DNA of 64,000 nt from Halotalea alkalilenta DSM 17697. GTDB lineage: Bacteria; Pseudomonadota; Gammaproteobacteria; Pseudomonadales; Halomonadaceae. The notes below the pieces were generated by a model, which saw nothing but the letters and a program-made list of their open reading frames with translations, did no database searches and was not told the origin of the DNA. Below, in pieces: positions 1 through 8,163 of the stretch. A program made the translations under genes and the position numbers. The DNA lies in contig NZ_KK211227.1 in the NCBI RefSeq assembly GCF_000621205.1, forward strand, positions 28,663-92,662, given 5' to 3'. Each line of letters opens with the position of its first letter. Within the stretch, counting starts at the first letter, position 1.

Positions 1-208
1 CGAGGCCCTGCGACGCGGCACCCTGGGGGGATTGGCGGTCGACACCCTGCCCGAGGAGCCACCGCGCGCGGGCCATGCCCTGCTCGATGCGCTGAGCGAG
101 GAGCTCAACCTGCTGGTCACCCCTCACAGCGCCTGGGCGGCGCCGGAGGCAAGGGCACGGATCGTCGAGCTCACCGCCGACAACATCCGCACCCACTTCG
201 CGCGCTGA
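1..208 (+). CDS. D-2-hydroxyacid dehydrogenase (hydroxypyruvate/glycerate dehydrogenase-like), C-terminal end only
   Basis: The window opens inside a gene; reading from base 2 gives 68 residues up to the TGA at 206-208. The residues LGGLAVDTLPEEPP followed by the NLLVTPHSAWA block match the C-terminal part of NAD-dependent D-2-hydroxyacid dehydrogenases, where the histidine of the TPHSAW block is the catalytic acid/base. The end, with its ARxRIVELTADNI helix, is typical of the hydroxypyruvate/glycerate reductase branch. The N-terminal catalytic half and most of the Rossmann domain lie outside the window, so the exact substrate cannot be assigned. Confidence 0.8.
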   Translation, partial: EALRRGTLGGLAVDTLPEEPPRAGHALLDALSEELNLLVTPHSAWAAPEARARIVELTADNIRTHFAR

Positions 209-217
209 GCGCCTGCG

Positions 218-1168
218 CTACAGCCAGCGCCGCCAACGGAAGAACAGGTAGGTGCCGAGCGCCGAGCAGATCATCAACAGCATCGCCAACAGATAGCCAT
301 ACCGATAGTGCAGCTCCGGCATCACGTCGAAGTTCATGCCGTAGATGCTCGCGATCAGCGTCGGCGGCAGGAACACCACCGCGGCGACCGAGAAGATCTT
401 GATGATCTTGCTCTGGGCCACGTTGGTGAAGCCGATCGCCGCATCGAGCAGGAAGTTGATCTTCTCGAAGATGAAGGTGGTATGGGGGTTGAGCGAATCG
501 ATGTCGCGCAGGATCTCGTTGACGTCGTCGCCGTGGCCATGGACGTCTAGCTGCATCGGCAGGTGGCGGGCGAGGTTGCGCAGCGAACGCTGGGTGTCGA
601 GCAGCGAGAGCCGCACCACGTCGTTGTGGTTCTCCTGCTGGAGGATGTCGCGCAAGGTATCCTCCAGCGCATCCGGCTCCATCGCCTGGCGGCCAAGCCG
701 CTCGAGTTCGCCATAGATGTGCTCGATCTGGTCGGCCAGCACCTCGACTTTCATCTCGAGCAGCGCGATCAGGATCTCCGCCGGCGTCTGCGGGCGAATG
801 CGCTGGTGGCGCAGGTAGCCACGAAACAGGCGCAGGATGCCGATCTCCTCGTCGCGCAGGCTCATCAGATAGCGCTCACCGAGGTGGAAGGAGACGTTCA
901 GCCCCTTCGCTTCGCGCTTCTGGCGGAAAGGGAACAGCGAGGTCAGCCGGATGCCCTCTCCATCGATCTGGAAGCGAGAGGAGTATTCGAGTTCGTCGAG
1001 CTCATCGACGGTCGGCAGCTCGCCATCGTAGAGCGACTGCACCCAGGCGTACTCCTCGTCGCTCGGATCACAAACGTCTACCCAAAGACAGTTGTCCGGC
1101 AGGGGGCCCGGCGCGACTTCCTCGTCGACCGTCAGCCCCTCGCCGGTCAGGGTGAACAGTGTGATCAT
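218..1168 (-). CDS. corA: Magnesium/cobalt transporter CorA
   Basis: This 316-residue protein has the CorA plan: a long cytoplasmic N-terminal domain rich in acidic and helical segments, then two C-terminal membrane helices. The signature GMN is seen in the block ASIYGMNFDVMPELH between the two helices, where it forms the Mg2+ selectivity loop. The start at 1168 (MITLFTL) is chosen because AAGGAG lies a few bases upstream; an in-frame extension to 1288 has no comparable ribosome site and a non-CorA-like N-terminus. It is divergent from mgtE, so two unrelated Mg2+ uptake systems sit back to back. CorA-family proteins can also carry Zn2+ or Co2+; the C-terminal RWRRWL tail is ordinary for the family. 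Confidence 0.93.
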   Translation of the reverse strand: MITLFTLTGEGLTVDEEVAPGPLPDNCLWVDVCDPSDEEYAWVQSLYDGELPTVDELDELEYSSRFQIDGEGIRLTSLFPFRQKREAKGLNVSFHLGERYLMSLRDEEIGILRLFRGYLRHQRIRPQTPAEILIALLEMKVEVLADQIEHIYGELERLGRQAMEPDALEDTLRDILQQENHNDVVRLSLLDTQRSLRNLARHLPMQLDVHGHGDDVNEILRDIDSLNPHTTFIFEKINFLLDAAIGFTNVAQSKIIKIFSVAAVVFLPPTLIASIYGMNFDVMPELHYRYGYLLAMLLMICSALGTYLFFRWRRWL

Positions 1169-1278
1169 ATGACGCTCCTTGTTTGTCCCATCCTTCCTTG
1201 AAACCGCCCGCTTTCTCGCTGGGGCCGGCGCCAGCATGCCCTCAGCACGCCCATGAGGCAACGTCCTCGCCAGTGCGG

Positions 1279-1307
1279 TTGACGGCATCGAGGGCTGCGA
1301 CTAATGT
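1279..1307 (+). promoter_or_regulatory. Predicted sigma70-type promoter for mgtE
   Basis: TTGACG at 1279-1284 is followed after exactly 17 bases by TAATGT at 1302-1307. Transcription from here would begin near 1314 and give a leader of about 165 nucleotides before the mgtE ATG, unusually long for a compact genome. This is a visual match only. Confidence 0.5.
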
Positions 1308-1446
1308 TTGCACGCCTCGACCACCAGGCGACACACGAGACCCCCTATCTCATGGACTCACATAGGCGTAGCTCAGACCTACACGTCGACCGCTGCCTAG
1401 CTTCATCATCCGCCCCGGATCCCGCCGCCGCCCGCTAGTACGAGCG

Positions 1447-1470
1447 CCTGCGCGCGAGACGGCGCGCAGG
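1447..1470 (+). promoter_or_regulatory. GC-rich hairpin overlapping the mgtE ribosome binding site
   Basis: CCTGCGCGC at 1447-1455 pairs perfectly with GCGCGCAGG at 1462-1470 around a six-base loop. The last three bases of the stem are part of the AGGAG Shine-Dalgarno sequence (1468-1472) of mgtE, so the stem could hide the ribosome site. Further up the leader, CCTAT/ATAGG and AGGC/GCCT pairings are also possible. Functional control of translation by Mg2+ is inference. Confidence 0.5.
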
Positions 1471-1480
1471 AGAAAGTTCG

Positions 1481-2830
1481 ATGAGCGTCACCGACCTGAT
1501 GCCGGAAGTGCGCAAAGCGCTCGCCGCCGGCGATCATGCTGCCCTCGAGCGGCTACTCGAAGAGGCGCACAGCGCCGACCTTGCCGAGATCCTCGCCCAG
1601 GAGACCGATCCGTTTGGCCTTGCGCTGCTGGCGCGGCTGCCGATCGAAAAGCGCGCCGACGTCTTCTCCTATCTTCCCGCCGACAAGCAGCTGGATCTCG
1701 CCGAGCGTCTCGACGACGACGAGCTGGCGCGGCTTTTCACCGAGATGGACCCGGACGACAGCGCCGACGTGTTCAATCTCTTCGAGCCGGTGCGGCGCGA
1801 ACGTATCCTGCGCCGCATGGCGCGGCGCGAGCGCGAGGAAATGCGTCGCTTGTCGAGCTACGAGGAAGGCACCGCCGGGGCGATCATGACCACCGACTAC
1901 GTCGCGGTGCCGGAGGAGCTCAATGTCTCCCAGGCGCTCGACCGGGTGCGCCAGACCGCCCCCGATGCGGAAACCATCTATCAGATATTCATCCTCGACC
2001 GGGAGCTTCGCCTCACCGGAACGCTGTCGCTGCGCCAGCTGATACTGGCCGACCCTCTGGCACCGCTCGAGTCGCTGATGATCACCGATGTGATCAAGGT
2101 CGAAGCCGACACCGAGCAGGAAGAGGTCGCCAAGCTGATCTCCCGTTACGACCTGCTCGCGGTGCCAGTGGTCAACCAGCGAGAGATGCTGGTCGGCATC
2201 GTCACCTACGACGACGCGATGGACGTGGTCGAACGAGAGACCACCGATGACTTCCACAAGTCGGGCAGCGTCGGCTCGCTGGATCGTGGCATCGGCCGCA
2301 CCAGCCTCTTCACCCTTTATCGCAAGCGGGTGTTCTGGCTGGTCCTGCTGGTATTCGGCAACCTCTTCTCCGGTGCCGGCATCGCCCACTTCGAAGAGAC
2401 CATCGCCGCCCAGGTGGCGCTGGTGTTCTTCCTGCCGCTGCTGATCGGCAGCGGCGGCAACGCGGGCTCCCAGGCCGCCACCCTGATGGTGCGCGGCCTG
2501 GGTACCGGCGAGATCAACATCCGCGACTGGACCAGGCTGCTTGGCCGCGAGCTGCTGGTCGCGGGAACCCTGGGCCTCACCATGGCGATCGCGATCTCGC
2601 CGATCAGTATGGTGCGCGGTGGCGCGGGCGTCGCCGAGGCGGTGGCGATCAGCATGGTGGTGATCGTGATCGCAGGCAGCCTGCTCGGCATGTCGCTGCC
2701 TTTCCTGCTCGACCGCCTCGGCGTCGACCCGGCCACCGCGAGTGCGCCGCTGGTGGCCACGCTCTGCGACGCCTGTGGCGTACTGATCTATTTCTCGATC
2801 GCAACACTGGTGATCGGTACCGGCTCGTGA
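1481..2830 (+). CDS. mgtE: Magnesium transporter MgtE
   Basis: The 449-residue product has the MgtE architecture: an N-terminal helical superhelix (roughly residues 1-125, with the acidic stretch TEMDPDDSADVFN), a CBS pair (about 130-255), a linking helix and five C-terminal membrane helices (about 280-449). The membrane part carries the conserved SGGNAGSQAATLMVRGL block with the Mg2+ pore region. In the family the cytosolic domains close the channel when cytosolic Mg2+ is high. GGAGA lies nine bases before the ATG. A long leader with a hairpin over the ribosome site precedes it. It is divergent from corA. Confidence 0.95.
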   Translation: MSVTDLMPEVRKALAAGDHAALERLLEEAHSADLAEILAQETDPFGLALLARLPIEKRADVFSYLPADKQLDLAERLDDDELARLFTEMDPDDSADVFNLFEPVRRERILRRMARREREEMRRLSSYEEGTAGAIMTTDYVAVPEELNVSQALDRVRQTAPDAETIYQIFILDRELRLTGTLSLRQLILADPLAPLESLMITDVIKVEADTEQEEVAKLISRYDLLAVPVVNQREMLVGIVTYDDAMDVVERETTDDFHKSGSVGSLDRGIGRTSLFTLYRKRVFWLVLLVFGNLFSGAGIAHFEETIAAQVALVFFLPLLIGSGGNAGSQAATLMVRGLGTGEINIRDWTRLLGRELLVAGTLGLTMAIAISPISMVRGGAGVAEAVAISMVVIVIAGSLLGMSLPFLLDRLGVDPATASAPLVATLCDACGVLIYFSIATLVIGTGS

Positions 2831-2990
2831 CAAAAATGTTGCATTTTCATTACAAATAGATGATGGACCACGGTAACCGCTCGGCTAAGATGGGGCGAAG
2901 CTCACGCACGACTTCGCCCCTTTCTCTACCTAGGGTTCCATCCACTGGTTCGATCGGGCGCAAAACGATAAGAGACTCAGGTAAACGGCC

Positions 2991-3587
2991 ATGGAAGCGC
3001 TCAACCTCGCCTTGTTCGATTTGATCAACGCCACGCCCAACTCTCCCGCCGCCTCGATGCTGCTCGCTCACTTGCTCGCGGTCTATGCGATCTACCTGGT
3101 GCCGGCGCTTTTGGTGGTCGGCTGGCTGCGACGGGACCAGCGCCAGCACCAACTGATGCTCTGCGCACTGCTCGCCTGCGGCGTGGCGCTGTCGATCAAC
3201 TTCGTGATCGGCTCGCTATGGCACCATCCTCGCCCCTTCGTGATGCCGGTAGGCCACACCTTCCTCCAGCACGCACCGGATGCCTCCTTTCCCAGCGACC
3301 ACATGACGATCATCATGACCGTCGCCTTCAGCCTGCTGCTGCGCCGCGAAGTCCGCCTGCTCGGCCTCGCCTTCGCGATACTTGGCCTCGGTATCGCCTG
3401 GTCGCGAATCTATCTAGGCGTCCACTTTCCGCTCGACATGCTCGGCGGCACCGCAGTGGCTCTGGCCAGCGCCTGCCTGGCACGAGTCACCAGCCCGATC
3501 TACATGCCGACCCTCTATCGCGTGGCCCGTGGCATTCATCGCCGGCTGTTCGCCACGCTGATCGAACGCGGTTGGGTGTCGCGCTGA
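2991..3587 (+). CDS. PAP2 family phosphatase, probable undecaprenyl-diphosphatase (BcrC/YbjG type)
   Basis: This 198-residue membrane protein has the three PAP2 phosphatase motifs in order: HHPRPF (C1, about residues 77-83), PSDH (C2, about 100-103) and SRIYLGVHFPLD (C3, about 138-150), with the two catalytic histidines in C2 and C3. Spacing and length fit the BcrC/YbjG group, which dephosphorylates undecaprenyl pyrophosphate on the periplasmic face to recycle the peptidoglycan and O-antigen carrier. It stands alone, with an AT-rich intergenic stretch upstream that could hold its promoter. A general lipid phosphatase role is the alternative. A second, different PAP2 gene is at 33741-34301. 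Confidence 0.85.
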   Translation: MEALNLALFDLINATPNSPAASMLLAHLLAVYAIYLVPALLVVGWLRRDQRQHQLMLCALLACGVALSINFVIGSLWHHPRPFVMPVGHTFLQHAPDASFPSDHMTIIMTVAFSLLLRREVRLLGLAFAILGLGIAWSRIYLGVHFPLDMLGGTAVALASACLARVTSPIYMPTLYRVARGIHRRLFATLIERGWVSR

Positions 3588-3593
3588 CATCGT

Positions 3594-3623
3594 CCCAGCG
3601 CGCGGATACTCAGGCACGCTGGG
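3594..3623 (+). terminator. Weak hairpin after the PAP2 gene
   Basis: CCCAGCG (3594-3600) can pair with CGCTGGG (3617-3623) just after the stop of the PAP2 gene. There is no T-tract behind it, so it may be a factor-assisted terminator or chance. The remaining stretch to 3840 is AT-richer than its surroundings and shows no gene. Confidence 0.3.
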
Positions 3624-3840
3624 GCCAAACGCGCAGCGCTTACAAAACGTCCCAGGATGTTAAAAAGATTTAACTAGACTTCGATTCCATAATCGTTAGT
3701 CTGCCGGGCACGCGCAGGCATCGCGAAGGGCACCCTTCGCCTGGCCCAGGTTCAGCTAGCTTAGCGATAATGGGGATGTCTGCGCACTTGCTGAATCGTT
3801 CCCGCACGAAGCGGTTCACCACCTCAACGACAGTGAGCCG

Positions 3841-4191
3841 TCAAAGTAATCGCGTGCCGAGCGGCACTGATTGATCGGGCACGCACAAGACAACCTCTCC
3901 CTGCTCACTGTGGAAGCCCGTAACCAGGCACTCGGACATAACCGGCCCGATCTGCTTGGGTGGGAAGTTCACCACAGCTACAACCAGCTCGCCCACCAAG
4001 GCATCGGGCGTATAGAGCTGAGTGATCTGCGCACTCGATTTCCTTTGTCCTATCTCCGGCCCGAAATCCACCAGCAGTTTGTAGGCCGGCTTGCGTGCTT
4101 CCGGGAAATGCTGCTGTCGGCGACCCGATGCCAACATCAGGCGCAGACGTGCAGTCACATCAGGCATAGGTCCAGGGATCAACTCCCTCAT
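3841..4191 (-). pseudogene. csaA: CsaA-type tRNA-binding-domain protein, frameshifted remnant
   Basis: The reading frame ending at 3841 encodes a convincing CsaA C-terminal part: [11 protein letters not shown], then [35 protein letters not shown] and the terminal VPLGTRLL. CsaA is a small (about 110-residue) OB-fold protein with export-related chaperone and tRNA-binding activity. The expected N-terminus is not in this frame; instead a DPWTYA stretch typical of the family start is found at 4163-4180 in another frame, followed immediately by TGA, and the roughly 18 codons between it and FPEARK do not match the family in either frame. At least one net one-base indel is needed. A shortened protein starting at 4167 (MPDV) cannot be excluded. 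Confidence 0.65.
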
Positions 4192-4368
4192 CGTGCTTAG
4201 CGTGTCGGTTCCGCTGACACGGCAACTGGCCTCCATGTCCTTCTCGGCCAAACGGTTGGCCTTCCCAGCCAAGTCTGATCCCGCTTCCCTCATCAAGATG
4301 GCCTGTAGATGTCCTCCACAAGAAACCGACTTGGCCCATCTCGGCCGGCAGGAGCATAGGAAATCTAT

Positions 4369-5628
4369 ATGGTCATCGTCCGTCCCACAGTTGCCTTGAA
4401 AGACAACATCGCCCTGGCCAGCGTGCCGATGATGAATGGCGCCTCGCAACTGGACGGTTTTGTGCCGGCGTTCGATGCAACGGTCGCTACGCGGCTGCTC
4501 GACGCCGGAGCCACCATCCTAGGAAAGGCTACCTGCGAGCATTACTGCCTGGCTGGAGGGAGTCACACCTCGGATCCTGCGCCCGTCCACAACCCTCTGC
4601 GCCATGGCTATGCCGCTGGGGGATCTTCATCGGGTAGCGCAGCGCTGGTTGCTGCGGGAGAAGTCGATTTCGCAATGGGGGGCGATCAGGGCGGGTCGGC
4701 GCGGATCCCTGCCGCGTGGTGCGGCATCTATGGCATGAAGCCGACCCATGGCCTGGTGCCCTACACCGGCATCATGCCGATCGAAGCGACGTTCGATCAT
4801 ACCGGGCCGATGACCACGAGCGTCCGGGACAATGCGCTGGTAATGGAAGTGATAGCGGGCGCGGATGGTTTGGACCCACGCCAATATTCACCGAAGGTGG
4901 ATGCCTATACGCAGGCACTGGAGCGCGGGGTCGACAACCTGCGTATCGGTATCCTGAGCGAAGGATTCCAGCTTGCAAACCTTGACCCGAAGGTGGCGGA
5001 CAAGGTGCGCGAAGCCGTCACGGTATTCGAGTCGATCGGTGCGAAGGTGCAAGAAGTGTCAGTGCCCGAACATGTACTGGCAGGCCAGCTATGGACACCT
5101 ATCGGCTGTGAAGGTCTGACCATGCAGATGATGCATGGCAATGGCATGGGGTTCAACTGGAAGGGTCAATACGACCTGGGACTGCTGGATAAACACGCCG
5201 GCTGGCGCGAGACGGCAGACCAACTTTCCGCCTCCCTGAAGCTTTGCATGCTCGTGGGCCAGTACGGATTGACCCAATACAATGGGCGCTTCTACGCCAA
5301 GGCACAGAATATCGCTCGCCGCGCGCGAGCCGGCTACGACAAGGCATTGGCAGAATATGATCTATTGATTGTTCCAACCGTGCCAATGGCATCCCAGCCA
5401 CTTCCTGAACCTGGTTGCTCGCTGACTGAATACATTACCCACGCTTTCGAAATGATCGGAAATACCGTCCCGCAGGACATTACCGGCCATCCCGCGATGT
5501 CGATCCCCTGTGGGAACGTCGACGGCCTTCCGATCGGAATGATGATCATCGCTCGTCACTACTCGGAAAGTACCATCTACCAAGCCGCAGCTGCTTTCGA
5601 GGCCAGCACCGATTGGCGATCACGTTAA
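4369..5628 (+). CDS. Amidase-signature family hydrolase, N-terminally truncated
   Basis: The 419 residues contain the full amidase-signature core: catalytic lysine in VALKDNIAL (about residue 11), cis-serine in GGSSSGS and nucleophilic serine in [12 protein letters not shown]. These enzymes hydrolyse amides to acid and ammonia, and the closest subgroup by motif ([14 protein letters not shown]) is usually about 500 residues long. Here the protein begins only about ten residues before the catalytic lysine, so the usual helical N-terminus of roughly 90 residues is missing. Upstream in-frame sequence is interrupted by stops and does not look like amidase. AGGAAA eight bases before the ATG could still allow translation. 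Base composition is visibly lower in GC than the flanks. It is probably a remnant, or a partly functional enzyme. Confidence 0.75.
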   Translation: MVIVRPTVALKDNIALASVPMMNGASQLDGFVPAFDATVATRLLDAGATILGKATCEHYCLAGGSHTSDPAPVHNPLRHGYAAGGSSSGSAALVAAGEVDFAMGGDQGGSARIPAAWCGIYGMKPTHGLVPYTGIMPIEATFDHTGPMTTSVRDNALVMEVIAGADGLDPRQYSPKVDAYTQALERGVDNLRIGILSEGFQLANLDPKVADKVREAVTVFESIGAKVQEVSVPEHVLAGQLWTPIGCEGLTMQMMHGNGMGFNWKGQYDLGLLDKHAGWRETADQLSASLKLCMLVGQYGLTQYNGRFYAKAQNIARRARAGYDKALAEYDLLIVPTVPMASQPLPEPGCSLTEYITHAFEMIGNTVPQDITGHPAMSIPCGNVDGLPIGMMIIARHYSESTIYQAAAAFEASTDWRSR

Positions 5629-5712
5629 TCATATAGCGAAAAACACGACGTACAGGCACATACCGCTTGTACGTCCCATGAGCAAGTTTCCTATTAATAC
5701 GAGGATGCAATC

Positions 5713-5784
5713 ATGAATGACTCGAAGGTCGTGGAGAATTGCCTGGACCTGGCGCTCCTGACAATGCTGCTCAAAAGATCGTGA
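5713..5784 (+). other. Tiny ORF after the amidase, possible remnant
   Basis: GAGGA followed by an ATG at 5713 opens a 23-codon reading frame (MNDSKVVENC onward, ending LLKRS) that stops nine bases before the end of the convergent DUF808 gene. The ribosome site looks real but the product resembles no family I recognise. It could be the first codons of a gene that once followed the amidase and was cut off when the region rearranged. Confidence 0.25.
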
Positions 5785-5792
5785 ACAGGTTC

Positions 5793-6722
5793 TTAGCGGG
5801 TGGCGGACGTCTTGAGTTTCTTGAACAGCATGACGACCGCGACGATGATGCCGCCGACGACGATACCGGCGATGAAATTGAACAGCATGGGCATGATGGG
5901 CATTATTATCACGCTGATGCTGGGAATACCCAGGTCGGTTTCTGCCGCCGCTTCGACGCTATGCTGGATGAAGGGTACGCCGTGCACCAGAATACCGCCG
6001 CCGACCAAGAACATCGCAATGGTGCCGACGATGGAAAGCAGCTTCATGAAATACGGGGCCAGCCATAGGATGCCGTTGCCTACGCTCCTGACCAGCTGAC
6101 TCGACTGCTTGGTGAGGTACAGGCCAAAATCATCCACTTTGACGATGCCGGCGACCAATCCGTACACCAGTACCGTAATCCCTATGGCGACGATGGAAAG
6201 AACCATGACCTGCGGCACGAACTCACTGCCGGCCACGCTCCCCAGCGTGATAGCGATGATTTCCGCCGACAATATGAAATCGGTCATTACAGCGCCTTTT
6301 ATTTTATCCTTTTCGAACGCCAAACGATCGCTATCATTTTCGATTCGGGCGGCCGCCCTCACCTGCTCCGCCCTATCTTCATTCTTGTGCAAAAAACGGT
6401 GCAGCAGTTTTTCCGCACCTTCATAACAAAGGAAAGCACCGCCCAACATGAGCAGCGGCGTGATCAACCAAGGCGCCATGGCACTGATCAATAGCGCGAC
6501 AGGAACCAGGATCAATTTATTGAGAAAGGACCCCTTCGCCACCGCCCATACGATGGGCAGTTCGCGATTCGCGGGAACGCCGGTCAATTGCTGGGCATTC
6601 AGCGCCATGTCGTCGCCGACGACACCCGCCGTTTTCTTCGCGGCCACTTTGGTCAATACCGAAACATCGTCGAGCAAGGTGGCGATGTCATCCAACAGGG
6701 TCAATAAGCTTCCACCAGCCAT
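5793..6722 (-). CDS. DUF808 family inner-membrane protein (YedI-like)
   Basis: The 309-residue protein matches the DUF808/YedI family in length and in its conserved start, MAGGSLLTLLDDIATLLDD, followed by the KKTAGVVGDDMALNA block. Several hydrophobic helices follow (about residues 75-110, 150-210 and 220-300). The family has no established function. The second of two adjacent ATGs (6722) is preferred because AAGGA sits seven bases upstream. The gene uses more AT-ending codons (AAT, ATT, AAA) than its neighbours and lies in the low-GC patch with the broken csaA and amidase genes, suggesting acquisition by transfer. Confidence 0.85.
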   Translation of the reverse strand: MAGGSLLTLLDDIATLLDDVSVLTKVAAKKTAGVVGDDMALNAQQLTGVPANRELPIVWAVAKGSFLNKLILVPVALLISAMAPWLITPLLMLGGAFLCYEGAEKLLHRFLHKNEDRAEQVRAAARIENDSDRLAFEKDKIKGAVMTDFILSAEIIAITLGSVAGSEFVPQVMVLSIVAIGITVLVYGLVAGIVKVDDFGLYLTKQSSQLVRSVGNGILWLAPYFMKLLSIVGTIAMFLVGGGILVHGVPFIQHSVEAAAETDLGIPSISVIIMPIMPMLFNFIAGIVVGGIIVAVVMLFKKLKTSATR

Positions 6723-7136
6723 CATCGCATCCTTCATGAAAGCGCAATTAATTAAATGATAATATTGCAACATCACTGAGGTGTGCGGCTGCCTGTGCGA
6801 AGATAGCCCACCATGATAGAAAGGGAAACTTTTTCATCTCACCCCGCGCCAAATCGAGTGTCATCACTTTCATTACCACGAACAGGCTGCGAACCGATGT
6901 GGATGCCACCATTGGAGCGCGAACTGGCGAGCGCCTTGACGCTTCTCGCACCAGCGCCATGGTGGTTATCCCCCCGCCCCTTGCCTGCCTACCGCACCGG
7001 CCAACCGGATGGTGAAGACTTGGCTGAACGACGGCGCGGAACTCGCCCGTCGAGCAGGCTAACCGATTGAAAGATGGATACTATGTAAACAATGATTTCT
7101 CTCAACGATCTCTCAGCACCCAGCAGAGGCCCATCC
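6723..7136. other. Intergenic stretch, no gene recognised
   Basis: The first part, next to the DUF808 start, is AT-rich (TTAATTAAATGATAATATTG) and suits a divergent promoter region. Open frames on both strands between about 6750 and 7070 have no ribosome sites or recognisable protein features. Just before ribokinase, around 7081, TACTATGTAAAC could hold a -10-like element. Composition returns to the high-GC norm from about 7137. Confidence 0.4.
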
Positions 7137-8048
7137 ATGATCTACAACTTCGGCTCGGTCAACGTCGACAACGTCTATCGCGTGCCCCATCTGGTACGCC
7201 CCGGCGAGACCCTCGCCAGCACCCACTACGTCCAAGTGCTCGGCGGCAAGGGAGCCAACCAGAGCCTCGCCGCGGCCCGGGCCGGGGCCAAGGTCGAACA
7301 CCTGGGCGCGATCGGCGCGGCGGACGGCTGGATCCTGGCGCTGCTCGACTCAGCGGGAATCGGTACCCGGCATCTGGCCGCGCTCGACGACGTGCCTAGC
7401 GGACATACCGTGATCCAGGTGGACGACCAGGCGGAGAACAGCATCGTTTTGTTTCCCGGTGCCAATCGAGCGGTGCCAAGCGAACGCATCGAAGCGGCGA
7501 TCACCGCGGCTCAGCCGGGCGATTGGCTGCTGGCGCAGAACGAGTGCGGCGATCTCTCCCGTGTGATCGAACTCGCCCTCGCGAAGCGCCTGCGTATCGC
7601 GCTCAACCCGGCACCGATGGAAGCGATGATCGCCGAGCTACCGCTCGAGCGGATCGACATGCTGTTCGTCAATCGCGGCGAGGCGCAGATGCTGCTCGCA
7701 GAGCTTGGAGAAAAGGTAGAGGAGCACGATCACCAACGCATGCTCGATCTCCTGGCGGCGCGCTACCCGGGGCTCGAACTGGTGCTGACCCTGGGTGGTG
7801 AGGGCGTTCGATACGCCAATGGCGAGCTCCGGCTGGCCCGGCCGGCATTCCAGGTCGAGGCACGCGATACCACCGCCGCAGGCGACACCTTCGTCGGCTA
7901 CTTCATCGCCGCCCGTCAGCAGGGAGAACGACCCGAGGCGGCACTAGCGCTGGCGAGCGCCGCCTCGGCACTTTGCGTGCAGCGCGAAGGCGCCTCGAGC
8001 AGTATTCCGGAGCGTGACGAGGTGGACGCGTTCATCGCAGCCCTATGA
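7137..8048 (+). CDS. rbsK: Ribokinase (PfkB family)
   Basis: The 303-residue protein has both PfkB signatures: the N-terminal GGKGANQSLAAARAGA block that binds sugar and the C-terminal DTTAAGDTFVGYF block with the catalytic aspartate and anion hole. Ribokinase phosphorylates D-ribose to ribose 5-phosphate. The start at 7137 (MIYNFGSVNVDN) gives the usual ribokinase N-terminus; an in-frame ATG at 7092 would add 15 unsupported residues. A nucleoside hydrolase follows 115 bases downstream, so the pair likely salvages ribose released from nucleosides. Another PfkB sugar kinase specificity is possible, but the neighbour favours ribose. Confidence 0.88.
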   Translation: MIYNFGSVNVDNVYRVPHLVRPGETLASTHYVQVLGGKGANQSLAAARAGAKVEHLGAIGAADGWILALLDSAGIGTRHLAALDDVPSGHTVIQVDDQAENSIVLFPGANRAVPSERIEAAITAAQPGDWLLAQNECGDLSRVIELALAKRLRIALNPAPMEAMIAELPLERIDMLFVNRGEAQMLLAELGEKVEEHDHQRMLDLLAARYPGLELVLTLGGEGVRYANGELRLARPAFQVEARDTTAAGDTFVGYFIAARQQGERPEAALALASAASALCVQREGASSSIPERDEVDAFIAAL

Positions 8049-8163
8049 GCCGGCGATGTTGGCCGGACGAGGGCTTGCGGTGCGGTTTCCGTTTGCCCAC
8101 CGCAGCGCTTTTCGGCACCATCCGGCGGTCCATCTCCATTGATAGCCCCGAGGAGCGCAGCCG

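Noticed and set aside
553..1201. Open frames on the plus strand antisense to corA
   Set aside because: They are shadows of the corA coding sequence, as in most high-GC genes, with no ribosome sites and biased composition typical of reverse frames.
1553..2833. Long minus-strand frame of about 426 codons opposite mgtE
   Set aside because: It is rich in His, Arg, Gln and Asp as expected from reading a high-GC gene backwards; mgtE is an unambiguous family match.
6748..7070. Small open frames on both strands between DUF808 and ribokinase
   Set aside because: They have no ribosome sites and show no recognisable protein pattern; the region is treated as intergenic.
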